Shown here in pieces: positions 33,403 to 41,687 of a stretch of DNA of 64,000 nt (positions within the stretch are counted from its first letter, which is position 1; every line of letters starts with the position of its first letter). Location of the stretch: positions 1-64,000 of the forward strand of contig JALOPI010000036.1 of assembly GCA_025453975.1 (NCBI GenBank). Direction: 5' to 3'. The position numbers were made by a program, and so were the translations under genes. The stretch comes from Syntrophobacteraceae bacterium (GTDB lineage Bacteria; Desulfobacterota; Syntrophobacteria; Syntrophobacterales; Syntrophobacteraceae). The notes below the pieces were generated by a model that ran no database searches, had not been told where the DNA came from, and was given only the letters and a program-made list of their open reading frames with translations.

Positions 33403-35355
33403 ATGAGCGAGTACCGAGTGGTCTTCCAGCCTCACAACAAATCCGTCATCGTCGCCGAGGGCGAGAACCTGCTTCGAGCGGCCATGGAAGCCGGCGTTCA
33501 CGTCAATGCCTCGTGCGGCGGCGCGGGTGTCTGCGGCAAGTGCCGGGTGATCGTCGAGGCTGGATCCATCGAGGGAGGCGTCACGGACAAACTGAGCCCA
33601 GGGGACGTGGGTAAAGGCTACAGGCTGGCTTGCCAGAGCGCCGTTCACAGCGACCTCACGGTGCGCATTCCCGTGGAATCCGAGGTGGATGCCAGCGTTC
33701 TCAACAAGCTGGCCACTCCGCGCAAGACGGCTCGCATCCATGACGTGGATTTCGAATCCCTCAAGGACCAGGGACTCTTCATCCCACCCGTTGAGAAGCG
33801 CTACCTCGAGCTTCCGCCGCCAAGCGACAGCGACCGGCTGCCGGATGTGACGCGGCTCATCAGCTACCTCAAGGCCCAGCACAACGAGCATCGACTGGTG
33901 GCCCGTCTGCCCGTGATCCGCAAGATTCCGGACCTCCTTCGGTCGAGCGGCTTCAAGGTGACGGCGACCCTGGCCCGCCCCGTTCTGCCCGGCCGCAAAA
34001 GCCACATCATCAACGTCGAGGCCGGGGACACCACCGGCCGCAACTTCGCCATTGCCGTCGACATCGGGACCACCACGGTCTACGGGCAGCTCATCGACGT
34101 CATCAGCGGGGAAGTGGCGGCACAGCACGGGGAGTTCAACGCCCAGATCAGCTACGGCGAGGACGTGCTCAGCCGCATCGTCTACGCCGAAAAGCCCGGC
34201 GGGCTGGAGAAGCTCCACCAGGTGGTCGTGGGGACCATCAACACCATCATCCGGAAAATCGTTCGCGACTCCGGAGTCAGTCTCGATGAAATATCGAGCA
34301 TCACCCTGGCCGGCAACACCACCATGACCCAGCTGTTCCTGAAGATCAACCCGCGCTACATCCGCTACGCCCCCTACGTGCCCGCCGCCACCCTCTACCC
34401 GCCCATCACCGCTTCCAATATCGGCCTGGAGCTGGGTGACCACGTGTCCGCCCTGGTCTACCCGGCCATCTCGAGCTACGTGGGTGGCGACATCGTGGCC
34501 GGCGTCATGGGCGCCGGCCTTTATCGGACCGAGGATGTCACGCTCTACCTCGACATCGGAACCAACGCCGAAATCGTGGTGGGCAACAAGGACTGGTTCG
34601 CCTGCGCCGCCTGCTCGGCCGGTCCCGCCTTCGAGGGCGGAGGGCTGCAGTTTGGCATGCGTGCAGCCAAGGGAGCCATAGAAGACTTCTCCATCGACCC
34701 CGTCACCCTGGAGCCGATGCTCATCACCGTTGGCAATGCACGCCCCAAGGGCATCTGCGGCTCGGGGCTCATCACCATCGTGGCGACATTCCTGGAGCTT
34801 GGGATCATCGACAACCGCGGCAAGTATCACACGGATCTTGCCAGTAAGCGCATCCGTCAGAACGATGGTGTGTGGGAGTACGTTCTGGCCTGGGCCGAGG
34901 AAACCCAGATCGACCGGGACATCACCCTCAACGAGAACGACATCGACAACCTCATTCGAGCCAAGGGCGCCATCTTCAGCGGTTACCAGACCCTGCTGGA
35001 GGAAGTGGGGCTGACCCTCGACAACATCGACAAAATCGTTCTGGCCGGCGGTTTTGGAAGCTTCGTGGACCTGGAGAAGGCCATGGTCATCGGGCTCCTG
35101 CCCGAGACAGACCCCGAAAAGATCACCTTCATCGGGAACGGGTCCCTCCTGGGCTGTCGCATGAGCGCCCTCACCAATCGGCTGCGGCGGGATGTCGTCG
35201 AAGTGACCAGAAAGATGACCAGCTTCGAGCTGTCGGACACCCCGTCCTACATGGACCACTATGTGGCTTCGCTCTTCCTTCCCCACACGGACATCGATCT
35301 CTTCCCCAGACTCAAGGGCAGAATGGACGCGAGAAGGGGATCATCACAGGTGTAG
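33403..35355 (+). CDS. RACo-type corrinoid activation protein (2Fe-2S ferredoxin plus ASKHA ATPase)
   Basis: 650 residues from ATG 33403 (GAGGAAAG upstream; an earlier in-frame start at 33322 adds unrelated residues). The N-terminal plant-type [2Fe-2S] domain has Cys38, Cys44, Cys47 (ASCGGAGVCGKC) and Cys77 (RLACQSA). A linker with the PPVEKRYLELPPPSDSD segment is followed by the ASKHA domain (AVDIGTTTVYGQLID, LAGNTTMTQLFL, DIGTNAEIVVG, LAGGFGSFV). RACo proteins use ATP to re-reduce cob(II)alamin in corrinoid proteins of the methyltransferase and Wood-Ljungdahl systems. It is divergent from the bzaF operon; its corrinoid partner is not in the window. Confidence 0.93.
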   Translation: MSEYRVVFQPHNKSVIVAEGENLLRAAMEAGVHVNASCGGAGVCGKCRVIVEAGSIEGGVTDKLSPGDVGKGYRLACQSAVHSDLTVRIPVESEVDASVLNKLATPRKTARIHDVDFESLKDQGLFIPPVEKRYLELPPPSDSDRLPDVTRLISYLKAQHNEHRLVARLPVIRKIPDLLRSSGFKVTATLARPVLPGRKSHIINVEAGDTTGRNFAIAVDIGTTTVYGQLIDVISGEVAAQHGEFNAQISYGEDVLSRIVYAEKPGGLEKLHQVVVGTINTIIRKIVRDSGVSLDEISSITLAGNTTMTQLFLKINPRYIRYAPYVPAATLYPPITASNIGLELGDHVSALVYPAISSYVGGDIVAGVMGAGLYRTEDVTLYLDIGTNAEIVVGNKDWFACAACSAGPAFEGGGLQFGMRAAKGAIEDFSIDPVTLEPMLITVGNARPKGICGSGLITIVATFLELGIIDNRGKYHTDLASKRIRQNDGVWEYVLAWAEETQIDRDITLNENDIDNLIRAKGAIFSGYQTLLEEVGLTLDNIDKIVLAGGFGSFVDLEKAMVIGLLPETDPEKITFIGNGSLLGCRMSALTNRLRRDVVEVTRKMTSFELSDTPSYMDHYVASLFLPHTDIDLFPRLKGRMDARRGSSQV

Positions 35356-35647
35356 TGCTCTTCCGGACAGCCTTGCGCGGAGCTACTCCGTTTCCGGGGT
35401 GGGCGAGAAGGTCCCGCAGGGGTTGAGGCGGCAAGAGAGGAGAAGCAGGCGTCCGCGGCATTCCATGCCGGGCACCCTGAGCCAGGCATACAGGATGCCG
35501 ATATCCACATACGAGCAGGCTTCTCTCCTGCCAAGTCAAGAAGAGCGCCAGCCATGGCCAGAGAAGACAAGCCTTACCCACGAGCCTCATGTCCATGATG
35601 GCGCGCACGGCTCTCACGTAAGGCGAACAGCCCTTATCGGTCTTCCC
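35356..35647. other. 292-base gap with nested inverted repeats, no gene recognised
   Basis: Between the convergent RACo and zinc-ribbon genes. A possible fold: GGCA/TGCC (35430-35433 with 35529-35532) and GAGAAGC/GCTTCTC (35440-35446 with 35519-35525) enclose two hairpins, CGGCAT/ATGCCG (35456-35470) and GGCAT/ATGCC (35485-35499). It does not match RNase P, SRP, tmRNA or 6S RNA as I know them. It may be an unrecognised RNA or a double terminator region. Confidence 0.35.
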
Positions 35648-36397
35648 TCACGCCGAGATTCCCAGGTCCTCGTCCATCACCGCATAGGCTTCATTGCCGG
35701 TCCAGAATAAAAACCGGTGGCAGTGAGGGCACTGCAGGATGGCCTCGTCCCGCTGAAGCTCTATGAACTTTTGAGGGGGGATGTTCAAGTGGCAGACCCG
35801 GCAGCTTCCGGCCTCCACGGGAGCAACAGCGATGCCGGACTGGCGCTCCAGAAGGGAATCACAGCGCTTGAGGAGGACCGGGTCGATCTTCATCCGGATT
35901 TCCGCGGCCAAGGCATCGAGCTGGTCCAGCCGGGCCTTCAGTTGATCGGCTTCCTCCTGAAGAACCTTTCGATCGGCATCCAGGCGTACCTTGTGAGCCT
36001 CGAACTCGCTTTCCAGGGTCTTGAGCTCCCTGACGATCTTTTCGATCTGCTCCATCATCTCCAGGGCCTCATCCTCCTTGCGCCGGATCTCGACCTTGAA
36101 GTCATCGATCTCCCTCAGGATGGCCTGGTATTCCTTGTTGGTCTTGACCTCATTCATGCGCAGTTTGCTGCGGGCGATCCGGTTTTCCAGATCGGCGATG
36201 GACTGCTCCAGGGAACGGTGCACCTTTCGCGCATGCTCACCCTCCGCCTGCCTCGTGAGGAGCGCCTGCTCGAAGCGGGTGTACTCCTGCTCGATTTCCG
36301 CCATGCGCCTGGGTGTGTCGTTGCAGCCGCGAATCAGCCCGCTTTTTTTGTCCTCCAAAGCCTGGAGCTCGACAAGGTACCTGAGTTGCTGGAGCAA
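35648..36397 (-). CDS. Coiled-coil protein with C-terminal C4 zinc ribbon (CT398/YbgI-neighbour type)
   Basis: 249 residues. A long antiparallel coiled coil (about 1-170, heptads in IADLENRIARSKLRMNEVK and EEADQLKARLDQLDAL) is followed by a zinc ribbon with two Cys pairs (SCRVCHLNIPPQKF and LQCPHCHRFLFW). This architecture, next to a Nif3-family gene, is found widely in bacteria; the Chlamydia homologue CT398 interacts with sigma-54 and the type III system. The molecular role here is unknown. It starts 17 bases after the Nif3-like stop, so the two are co-transcribed. Confidence 0.88.
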   Translation of the reverse strand: MLQQLRYLVELQALEDKKSGLIRGCNDTPRRMAEIEQEYTRFEQALLTRQAEGEHARKVHRSLEQSIADLENRIARSKLRMNEVKTNKEYQAILREIDDFKVEIRRKEDEALEMMEQIEKIVRELKTLESEFEAHKVRLDADRKVLQEEADQLKARLDQLDALAAEIRMKIDPVLLKRCDSLLERQSGIAVAPVEAGSCRVCHLNIPPQKFIELQRDEAILQCPHCHRFLFWTGNEAYAVMDEDLGISA

Positions 36398-36414
36398 GGT
36401 ATTTCTCCTCTATT

Positions 36415-37227
36415 CTAGAGTATCCAGAATGGGTCCTCCTCGCGACGGGCGATGAGGACCTCCAGCTCGACATGCTCGCTGACGGCTCTCGAGCGCAGGT
36501 ATTCGGCCACGGGGGCGACGATGATCCTCTCCGAGGCGAAATGTCCCATGTCGATGAGGGCAATCCCCTCCTCCACGGCCCGCTGAGCCTCGTGATATTT
36601 GATGTCTCCCGTGATGTACACGTCGACCCCTTCCCGGGCCGCCAGCTCAACGAGGCTCCCGCCACTTCCCGTGCAAAGGCCGACGCGCTGCACAGGGCGG
36701 AACGGATCCCCCACCACGCGGATCCGCACCCCCCTCGAAACTCGCCGCACCTCCTCGGCAAGATCCCTCAAGGGGACGGAGCGCGGCAGGAGGCCGATGC
36801 AGCCCAGGCCCGAGTACTGAGCATTCTGACGCAGCAAGGGATCTGCCTCCAGGGGCTGCGGGGACCCCAGGGAAAGCATCTCGGCCAGGGTATCGTTGGT
36901 TCCCCCCCTCGCCACATCCAGGCTCGTGTGAACCGCGATCAGGTGGATGCCGGAGCGGACGGCCCGCGCGATGGATGCCCCCGGAAAGCGATCGATGCGC
37001 AGGTCGTCCAGGGGCTTGAGGAACAGAGGATGATGAGTCACCAGACACTGGCAATCGAGCTGCTCGGCCTCCCTCAGAGTCTCCAGGACGGGATCCAATG
37101 CCACCAGGACGCGCTCGACCACGGACATGGGATCGCCCACCTGGAGTCCACAGCGGTCCCAGCCGGCGGCAAAACGAAAAGGAGCGTATTCATCCAGCCA
37201 GCTCAGAATGTTCTTGACTCGAACCAT
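36415..37227 (-). CDS. Nif3-like dinuclear metal-centre protein
   Basis: 270 residues of the NIF3/YbgI (DUF34) family from ATG 37227, with GGAGGTGAG upstream. Metal ligands are visible in VTHHPLFLKPL, VHTSLDVARGGTND and, C-terminally, DMGHFASERI. GLCTGSGGSLVELAAREGVDVYITGDIKYHEA is the second family signature. A GTP cyclohydrolase I type 2 label is common for it but the physiological role is unsettled. The short length means the middle PII-like insert of longer members is missing. Co-directional with the zinc-ribbon gene. Confidence 0.92.
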   Translation of the reverse strand: MVRVKNILSWLDEYAPFRFAAGWDRCGLQVGDPMSVVERVLVALDPVLETLREAEQLDCQCLVTHHPLFLKPLDDLRIDRFPGASIARAVRSGIHLIAVHTSLDVARGGTNDTLAEMLSLGSPQPLEADPLLRQNAQYSGLGCIGLLPRSVPLRDLAEEVRRVSRGVRIRVVGDPFRPVQRVGLCTGSGGSLVELAAREGVDVYITGDIKYHEAQRAVEEGIALIDMGHFASERIIVAPVAEYLRSRAVSEHVELEVLIARREEDPFWIL

Positions 37228-37244
37228 CTCACCTCCAGCTCCCC

Positions 37245-37285
37245 AAAACGAGTGAAGGGGTGCTCCCGTCTGGAACACCCCTTCA
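37245..37285 (-). terminator. Hairpin between tRNA and the Nif3-like gene
   Basis: A perfect 10-bp stem TGAAGGGGTG/CACCCCTTCA (37253-37262 with 37276-37285), 13-base loop, and on the minus strand CTCG then TTTT. It most likely ends transcripts from the tRNA side, or attenuates before the Nif3-like gene 18 bases further on. Confidence 0.55.
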
Positions 37286-37418
37286 TCTTTCCTGCAACTC
37301 AAGGGTGGCATGAACCGTCCTGATCGGTTCCTGCTCCCTGAGCATTTTGGTGTCGGCACCTTTTGGTGGAATCAGCCTCAAAACCATCCCAATGCCTGTC
37401 AAGGTCACACATGATGAC

Positions 37419-37494
37419 TGGTGGGCCCACCTGGCCTCGAACCAGGGACCGACCGGTTATGAGCCGGTGGCTCTACCAACTGAGCTATGGGCCC
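37419..37494 (-). tRNA. tRNA with CAT anticodon (tRNA-Met, elongator type most likely)
   Basis: 76 bases on the minus strand including an encoded CCA end. Acceptor GGGCCCA pairs fully with TGGGCCC; D-arm GCTCAGTTGGTAGAGC; anticodon stem ACCGG/CCGGT around CTCATAA; T-arm CCTGG-TTCGAGG-CCAGG. The CAT anticodon could also be a lysidine-modified tRNA-Ile2, which cannot be excluded by eye, but the CTCATAA loop and stem look like elongator Met. Confidence 0.93.
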
Positions 37495-37898
37495 CACACC
37501 CGTTGAAAACCAGCTCTTCATTAAACCAGCTATTCATTAAAGAAAAGGGCTCGAGCCTTGTCAAGTCATTTTGCCTCATCTCAAATCGCTGGCATTCAGC
37601 TCATTTCAGAGCGATCTTATGGTGTCGAGCTTGCCCATGTGGCTGACTGCAAGGCCGCTGCCTGGAGCACACGGGCCACCATCCACAGGGAAGGCGCCAG
37701 CCAGCCTAACCTTCCCTCTCCATGACCGGAGAAACTCCCCATAAGCTGCGTCGCCTGGCCCTGGGCCCTTCCCGGAAGCCCATGCCCATCCGCATCGCAA
37801 CGGATCCACGAAGGCGAGCCTGGGATGACGGAGATCGGCCAGGGCTTCTCCATCCCCGGGACCTCCAGCACTCACATTCCCCGGGCATGGAGATGAGC
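37495..37898. other. 404-base intergenic region between tRNA and secG
   Basis: No supportable gene on either strand; frames here lack ribosome sites. It presumably contains the tRNA promoter and the end of the secG transcript, but no clear -10/-35 pair or T-tailed hairpin was found. Confidence 0.5.
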
Positions 37899-38447
37899 TC
37901 AAGGCTTGGGAGAGACCGGAGCCTTTCCCTGGGAGGAAGGGACCGGGACTTTCTCCTGGGCAGCCGGGACCGGAGGCTTGTCCGGAGTCGGCGAAGCGGG
38001 CGCCTTCTCCTGGCCTGCGGGAGATCCGGGCTGAGCCTCCCTGGCAGACTCCGGAAGCTTCTGCGGCTCCGCCTGGGTGGCCGCGCCTTCCTGAGGCTTG
38101 ACCGGCTCCCCAGCGGGCGGTGTCTGGCCGCCGGCCGCGGGATCGACGGGCTTGGCTTCGGGAAGAGCCGGGCCTTCGGGCTTCGAAGCCGGAACGTTTT
38201 CCATGATGGACTTCGTCTGGGGGCCCGCCGCAAAATAGCTCAGCCCCAGGCAGGTCAGCATGAACACAACGGCCGCCGCCGTCGTCAATTTGCCCAGGAA
38301 GGTTGCGCCACCGCCGCCTCCGAACAGAGTTTGGGAGGCTCCTCCAAACGCAGCCCCCATTTCCGCTCCGCGCCCGGTCTGCAGCAGCACGATCAGAATC
38401 AGAGCCAGGCAGGCCATGATGTGTATGATGATGACCAAAGTATGCAT
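37899..38447 (-). CDS. secG: Preprotein translocase subunit SecG with extended C-terminal tail
   Basis: Non-essential third component of the SecYEG channel. Two membrane helices (about 4-24 and 52-73) flank the conserved loop VLLQTGRGAEMGAAFGGASQTLFGG. The protein is 182 residues; E. coli SecG is 110. The extra about 100 residues are Pro/Ala/Lys/Glu-rich (KPVDPAAGGQTPPAGE, PVPAAQEKVPVPSSQGK) and look disordered. It follows tpiA by 18 bases, a gene order common in bacteria. Confidence 0.96.
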   Translation of the reverse strand: MHTLVIIIHIMACLALILIVLLQTGRGAEMGAAFGGASQTLFGGGGGATFLGKLTTAAAVVFMLTCLGLSYFAAGPQTKSIMENVPASKPEGPALPEAKPVDPAAGGQTPPAGEPVKPQEGAATQAEPQKLPESAREAQPGSPAGQEKAPASPTPDKPPVPAAQEKVPVPSSQGKAPVSPKP

Positions 38448-38465
38448 TCCATCCGTCCCGTTCAG

Positions 38466-39230
38466 TTACAGCTTCACGAACTGCACGATGCGCCGAAAAG
38501 AGGCCAGCTCCAGGCTGGCGCCTCCCACCAGAAGACCGTCGATATCCGGCTGGGCCATCAGCGCATCCACATTGTCAGGCTTAACCGAACCTCCATACAC
38601 AATCCGCACCCGGTTTGCAATGTCTTTGTCAAACACGGCCGCGCATCGCTCCCGAATGGACGCGTGCACCTCCTGGGCCTGCTCGGGTGATGCCGTTCTC
38701 CCCGTGCCGATGGCCCAGACGGGCTCATAGGCGATGACCAGCTCGCCCACGTCCGAGGGGCCAAGCCCGGCGAGGGCGCTCGAAAGCTGCCGTTCCACAA
38801 CGGCGGCGGTTCGGCCATCCTCTCGCTCTTCCAGCTTCTCCCCCACGCAAAGCACGGGAGGAATCCGATGGCGGATGGCCGCAGCCACCTTCCGGGCCAC
38901 GTCCCCGTCGGTCTCCCCAAACACATGCCGCCGCTCCGAATGCCCCAGGATCACGAAGTCGCACCCGACATCGCGGAGCATGGGAAGGCTCACCTCGCCG
39001 GTGAAAGCCCCCTTCTCCTCCCAGTGGCAATTCTGGGCGGCCAGCCTGTACCCCTCTGCCCTCATGAGCCCTCGCACGGCAGCCAGGGCCGTGAACGGGG
39101 GGGCCAGAATGACCTCCCGGTCGACCAGGGGCCCCACTTCCTTCTGAATCGCCTCGGTGAACGCCACAGCCTCGCCAACGGTCTTGAACATCTTCCAGTT
39201 GGCCGCGATGAATGGCTTTCTCTCGCTCAT
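38466..39230 (-). CDS. tpiA: Triosephosphate isomerase
   Basis: Interconverts DHAP and glyceraldehyde 3-phosphate; 254 residues from ATG 39230, with GGAGGGG upstream (the in-frame codon at 39236 is TTG). Catalytic residues: Lys13 (FIAANWKMFK), His95 (VILGHSERRH) and Glu167 (AYEPVWAIGTG); the phosphate loop VYGGSVKP is present. It sits between pgk and secG in a gapA-pgk-tpiA-secG string, so it serves lower glycolysis or gluconeogenesis. Confidence 0.98.
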   Translation of the reverse strand: MSERKPFIAANWKMFKTVGEAVAFTEAIQKEVGPLVDREVILAPPFTALAAVRGLMRAEGYRLAAQNCHWEEKGAFTGEVSLPMLRDVGCDFVILGHSERRHVFGETDGDVARKVAAAIRHRIPPVLCVGEKLEEREDGRTAAVVERQLSSALAGLGPSDVGELVIAYEPVWAIGTGRTASPEQAQEVHASIRERCAAVFDKDIANRVRIVYGGSVKPDNVDALMAQPDIDGLLVGGASLELASFRRIVQFVKL

Positions 39231-39269
39231 ATGCAACCCCTCCGTCCGGCCTCTCGCCCTCTCCCCATC

Positions 39270-40424
39270 TCACCCGCAGGATTCCAGGGCTTCGATCCCC
39301 GGCAGCTTCTTGCCCTCGAGCATCTCCAGGAAGGCACCCCCGCCCGTCGATACGTAGCTCACCTTGCCGGCCGCCCCGGCCTGCCTCACCGCCGCCGCCG
39401 AATCCCCCCCACCGATGACGGTCAGCGCGTCCAGGCCCCCCAGGAGCTCCGCCAGCCCGAAGGTCCCCCTGTGGAAAGGCGGCCGCTCAAACACTCCAAG
39501 TGGACCGTTCCAAACCACGGTGCGGCAGGTACGCAAAACGGCCTCGAAAGCCTGGAGCGTTCGCGGTCCAACATCAAGGATCCGGCCATCCGGGGGGACG
39601 GCATCCACCGACACTTCACGGGCCTCACCGCCCGCATCGAGGCTCGGTGCCACCACGGCATCCACCGGTAGGATCACGGTGACGCCCTTCTGGGCGGCCT
39701 TTTCGAGGAGGTCCACCGCCGTACGCAGGAAATCGTCCTCGACCATGGACTGGCCGACGGACTTGCCCTGAGCTTTCAAGAACGTACAGGCCATGGCCCC
39801 CCCGATGAGAAGATGATCCGCCTTGTCGAGGAGGTTCTCCAGGAGCTCGATCTTCGTCGACACCTTGGCGCCGCCGATGACCATGGCCAGGGGCCGACGT
39901 GGCTCCTCCATGGATTTGCGGAAATACTCCACCTCCTTTTCCAGCTTGATGCCGTGGACCGAGGCGTGAGCCCGGTGGGACACGGCGAAGGCGTCATTGA
40001 CATAGACGTCGGCCAGCTCCGCCAGCTGCCGCGAGAATGCCTCGTCGTTCTTCTCCTCACCCGGGTGAAAGCGCAGATTCTCGAGCATCAGGACATCTCC
40101 GGGGCTCATCCCGGCCACCATATCCTTGACGGCCTCGCCGACGCAGTCCGGAGCCAGAGCCACGGGCCGCTCCAAAAGTCCCGCCAGGTATTCCGCCACG
40201 GGCTTCAGGGAAAACTCCGGGGCCACCTTGCCCTTGGGGCGTCCCAGGTGGGAGGCCAGAATCACCTTGCCCCCCAGGTCGACGACCCTTCGAATGGTGG
40301 GCAGGACCGCCCGAATGCGCAGATCGTCCGTGACTCTCCGCTCCCCGTCCAGGGGAACGTTGAAGTCCACCCGGACGAACACCCGCTTTCCGCCAAGATC
40401 CAATGTATCCAGGCGACGTATCAT
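39270..40424 (-). CDS. pgk: Phosphoglycerate kinase
   Basis: 384 residues, slightly shorter than the usual 390-400. N-terminal VFVRVDFNVPLDG and the substrate basic patch (LASHLGRPKG), middle FRKSMEEPRRPLAMVIGGAKVSTK, C-terminal nucleotide loop VIGGGDSAAAVRQAG and STGGGAFLEMLEG. GAAGGAGGGG precedes the ATG. It follows gapA by 63 bases and precedes tpiA by 39. Confidence 0.98.
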   Translation of the reverse strand: MIRRLDTLDLGGKRVFVRVDFNVPLDGERRVTDDLRIRAVLPTIRRVVDLGGKVILASHLGRPKGKVAPEFSLKPVAEYLAGLLERPVALAPDCVGEAVKDMVAGMSPGDVLMLENLRFHPGEEKNDEAFSRQLAELADVYVNDAFAVSHRAHASVHGIKLEKEVEYFRKSMEEPRRPLAMVIGGAKVSTKIELLENLLDKADHLLIGGAMACTFLKAQGKSVGQSMVEDDFLRTAVDLLEKAAQKGVTVILPVDAVVAPSLDAGGEAREVSVDAVPPDGRILDVGPRTLQAFEAVLRTCRTVVWNGPLGVFERPPFHRGTFGLAELLGGLDALTVIGGGDSAAAVRQAGAAGKVSYVSTGGGAFLEMLEGKKLPGIEALESCG

Positions 40425-40487
40425 CGATCCCCTCCTTCAGGCTTCATTCCCGCTCCAGCCCGCTCGCTCGCCACCAGCCTCGTCGGC

Positions 40488-41498
40488 TCATTCCAGCGAC
40501 TGGCCCATCAGGGTAGCCAGGTCCACCACGCGGCTGGAATAACCGAATTCGTTGTCATACCAGCTGAAGAGCTTGACCATGCGTCCTCCGATGACGTTGG
40601 TCAGGGACGCATCCACGCTGGAGGAATAGTAGCTGTGGTTGAAGTCCACCGAAACCAGCTCCTCCTTGACGAAGTTGAGAATCCCCTTCAGAGGTCCGTT
40701 GGCCGCATCCTCCAGGACCTGGTTCACTTCCTCCCTGGTGACCTCCCGGCCCAGTCGGCACACCAGGTCCACCAGGGACACATTGGGCGTGGGCACTCGA
40801 ATGGCCACGCCGTCCATCCTCCCCTTGAGCTCGGGGATGACCTCGGCCACGGCCTTGGCGGCCCCGGTGGTCGTCGGGATCATGGAGAGCGCCGCGGCCC
40901 TCATGCGGCGCCGATCCTTGTGCAGGGCATCCAGCAGCCGCTGATCCATGGTGTAGGAATGGATCGTCGTCATGAGCCCATGCTCGATGACGAATCGATC
41001 ATGCAGGAGCGAGGCGATGGGAGCCAGGCAGTTGGTGGTGCACGAAGCGTTGGAGACGATGTGGTGCCTGGACGGATCATAGCTCCCCTCGTTCACTCCC
41101 AGCACGAAGGTCGCGTCCATGCCCTTGCCCGGAGCCGTCACGATGACCTTGCGGGCCCCGGCGTTGATGTGCTTCTGGCAGCCATCACGGTCCACGAACC
41201 GGCCGCTGCTCTCCAGCACGATATCCACCTTGAGATCATGCCATGGGGACTGGGCCGGATCCGAAACCTTGAGGCAGCGGTATTCCTTCCCATCGACCAC
41301 CACCGCGTCTTCGGTGGCCGAGACCTCACGAGGCCAGACCCCGTGCACTGAATCGTATTTCAGGAGATGAGCCAGATCCGTCGGTGATGACAGATCATTG
41401 AATGCCACCACCTCGAGGGGGGCGTTCCGGTCCGTGAGGACCTTGAAGAGGGTGCGCCCGATGCGTCCGAATCCGTTGATGGCTAGCCGAATGGCCAT
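40488..41498 (-). CDS. gapA: Glyceraldehyde-3-phosphate dehydrogenase
   Basis: Canonical 336-residue phosphorylating GAPDH. NAD loop INGFGRIGRTLF; Asp35 in AFNDLSS favours NAD over NADP. Catalytic Cys153 (SNASCTTNCLAP) and His180 (TTIHSYTMDQ); C-terminal SWYDNEFGYSSRV. AGGAGG lies before the ATG. A second, divergent GAPDH-family gene is immediately upstream in the same direction, so this copy is probably the main glycolytic enzyme. Confidence 0.98.
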   Translation of the reverse strand: MAIRLAINGFGRIGRTLFKVLTDRNAPLEVVAFNDLSSPTDLAHLLKYDSVHGVWPREVSATEDAVVVDGKEYRCLKVSDPAQSPWHDLKVDIVLESSGRFVDRDGCQKHINAGARKVIVTAPGKGMDATFVLGVNEGSYDPSRHHIVSNASCTTNCLAPIASLLHDRFVIEHGLMTTIHSYTMDQRLLDALHKDRRRMRAAALSMIPTTTGAAKAVAEVIPELKGRMDGVAIRVPTPNVSLVDLVCRLGREVTREEVNQVLEDAANGPLKGILNFVKEELVSVDFNHSYYSSSVDASLTNVIGGRMVKLFSWYDNEFGYSSRVVDLATLMGQSLE

Positions 41499-41687
41499 AT
41501 TTGCCTCCTGTTCGAAAGGGTTTCAGGTTACGGGCTTCAGCTTCCTGTCGACGAGCCGCGCGACGGCCGGCCCCTTTTCATCGGTCACCCGATCCTCCTC
41601 AAACCATGACACGGGTCGAGGAAGCTCCGGGCCCCGAGGCCCGGGCTTGGCGGTGTCCGGCGAGACGGCTGCCGGCCCAGCCACCCC

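Noticed and set aside
33361-35286. A 641-codon minus-strand frame under the RACo gene
   Set aside because: Antisense shadow of a gene with clear ferredoxin and ASKHA motifs.
35356-35647. RNase P, 6S, SRP or tmRNA gene
   Set aside because: None of the conserved cores I know are present; only unexplained inverted repeats remain.
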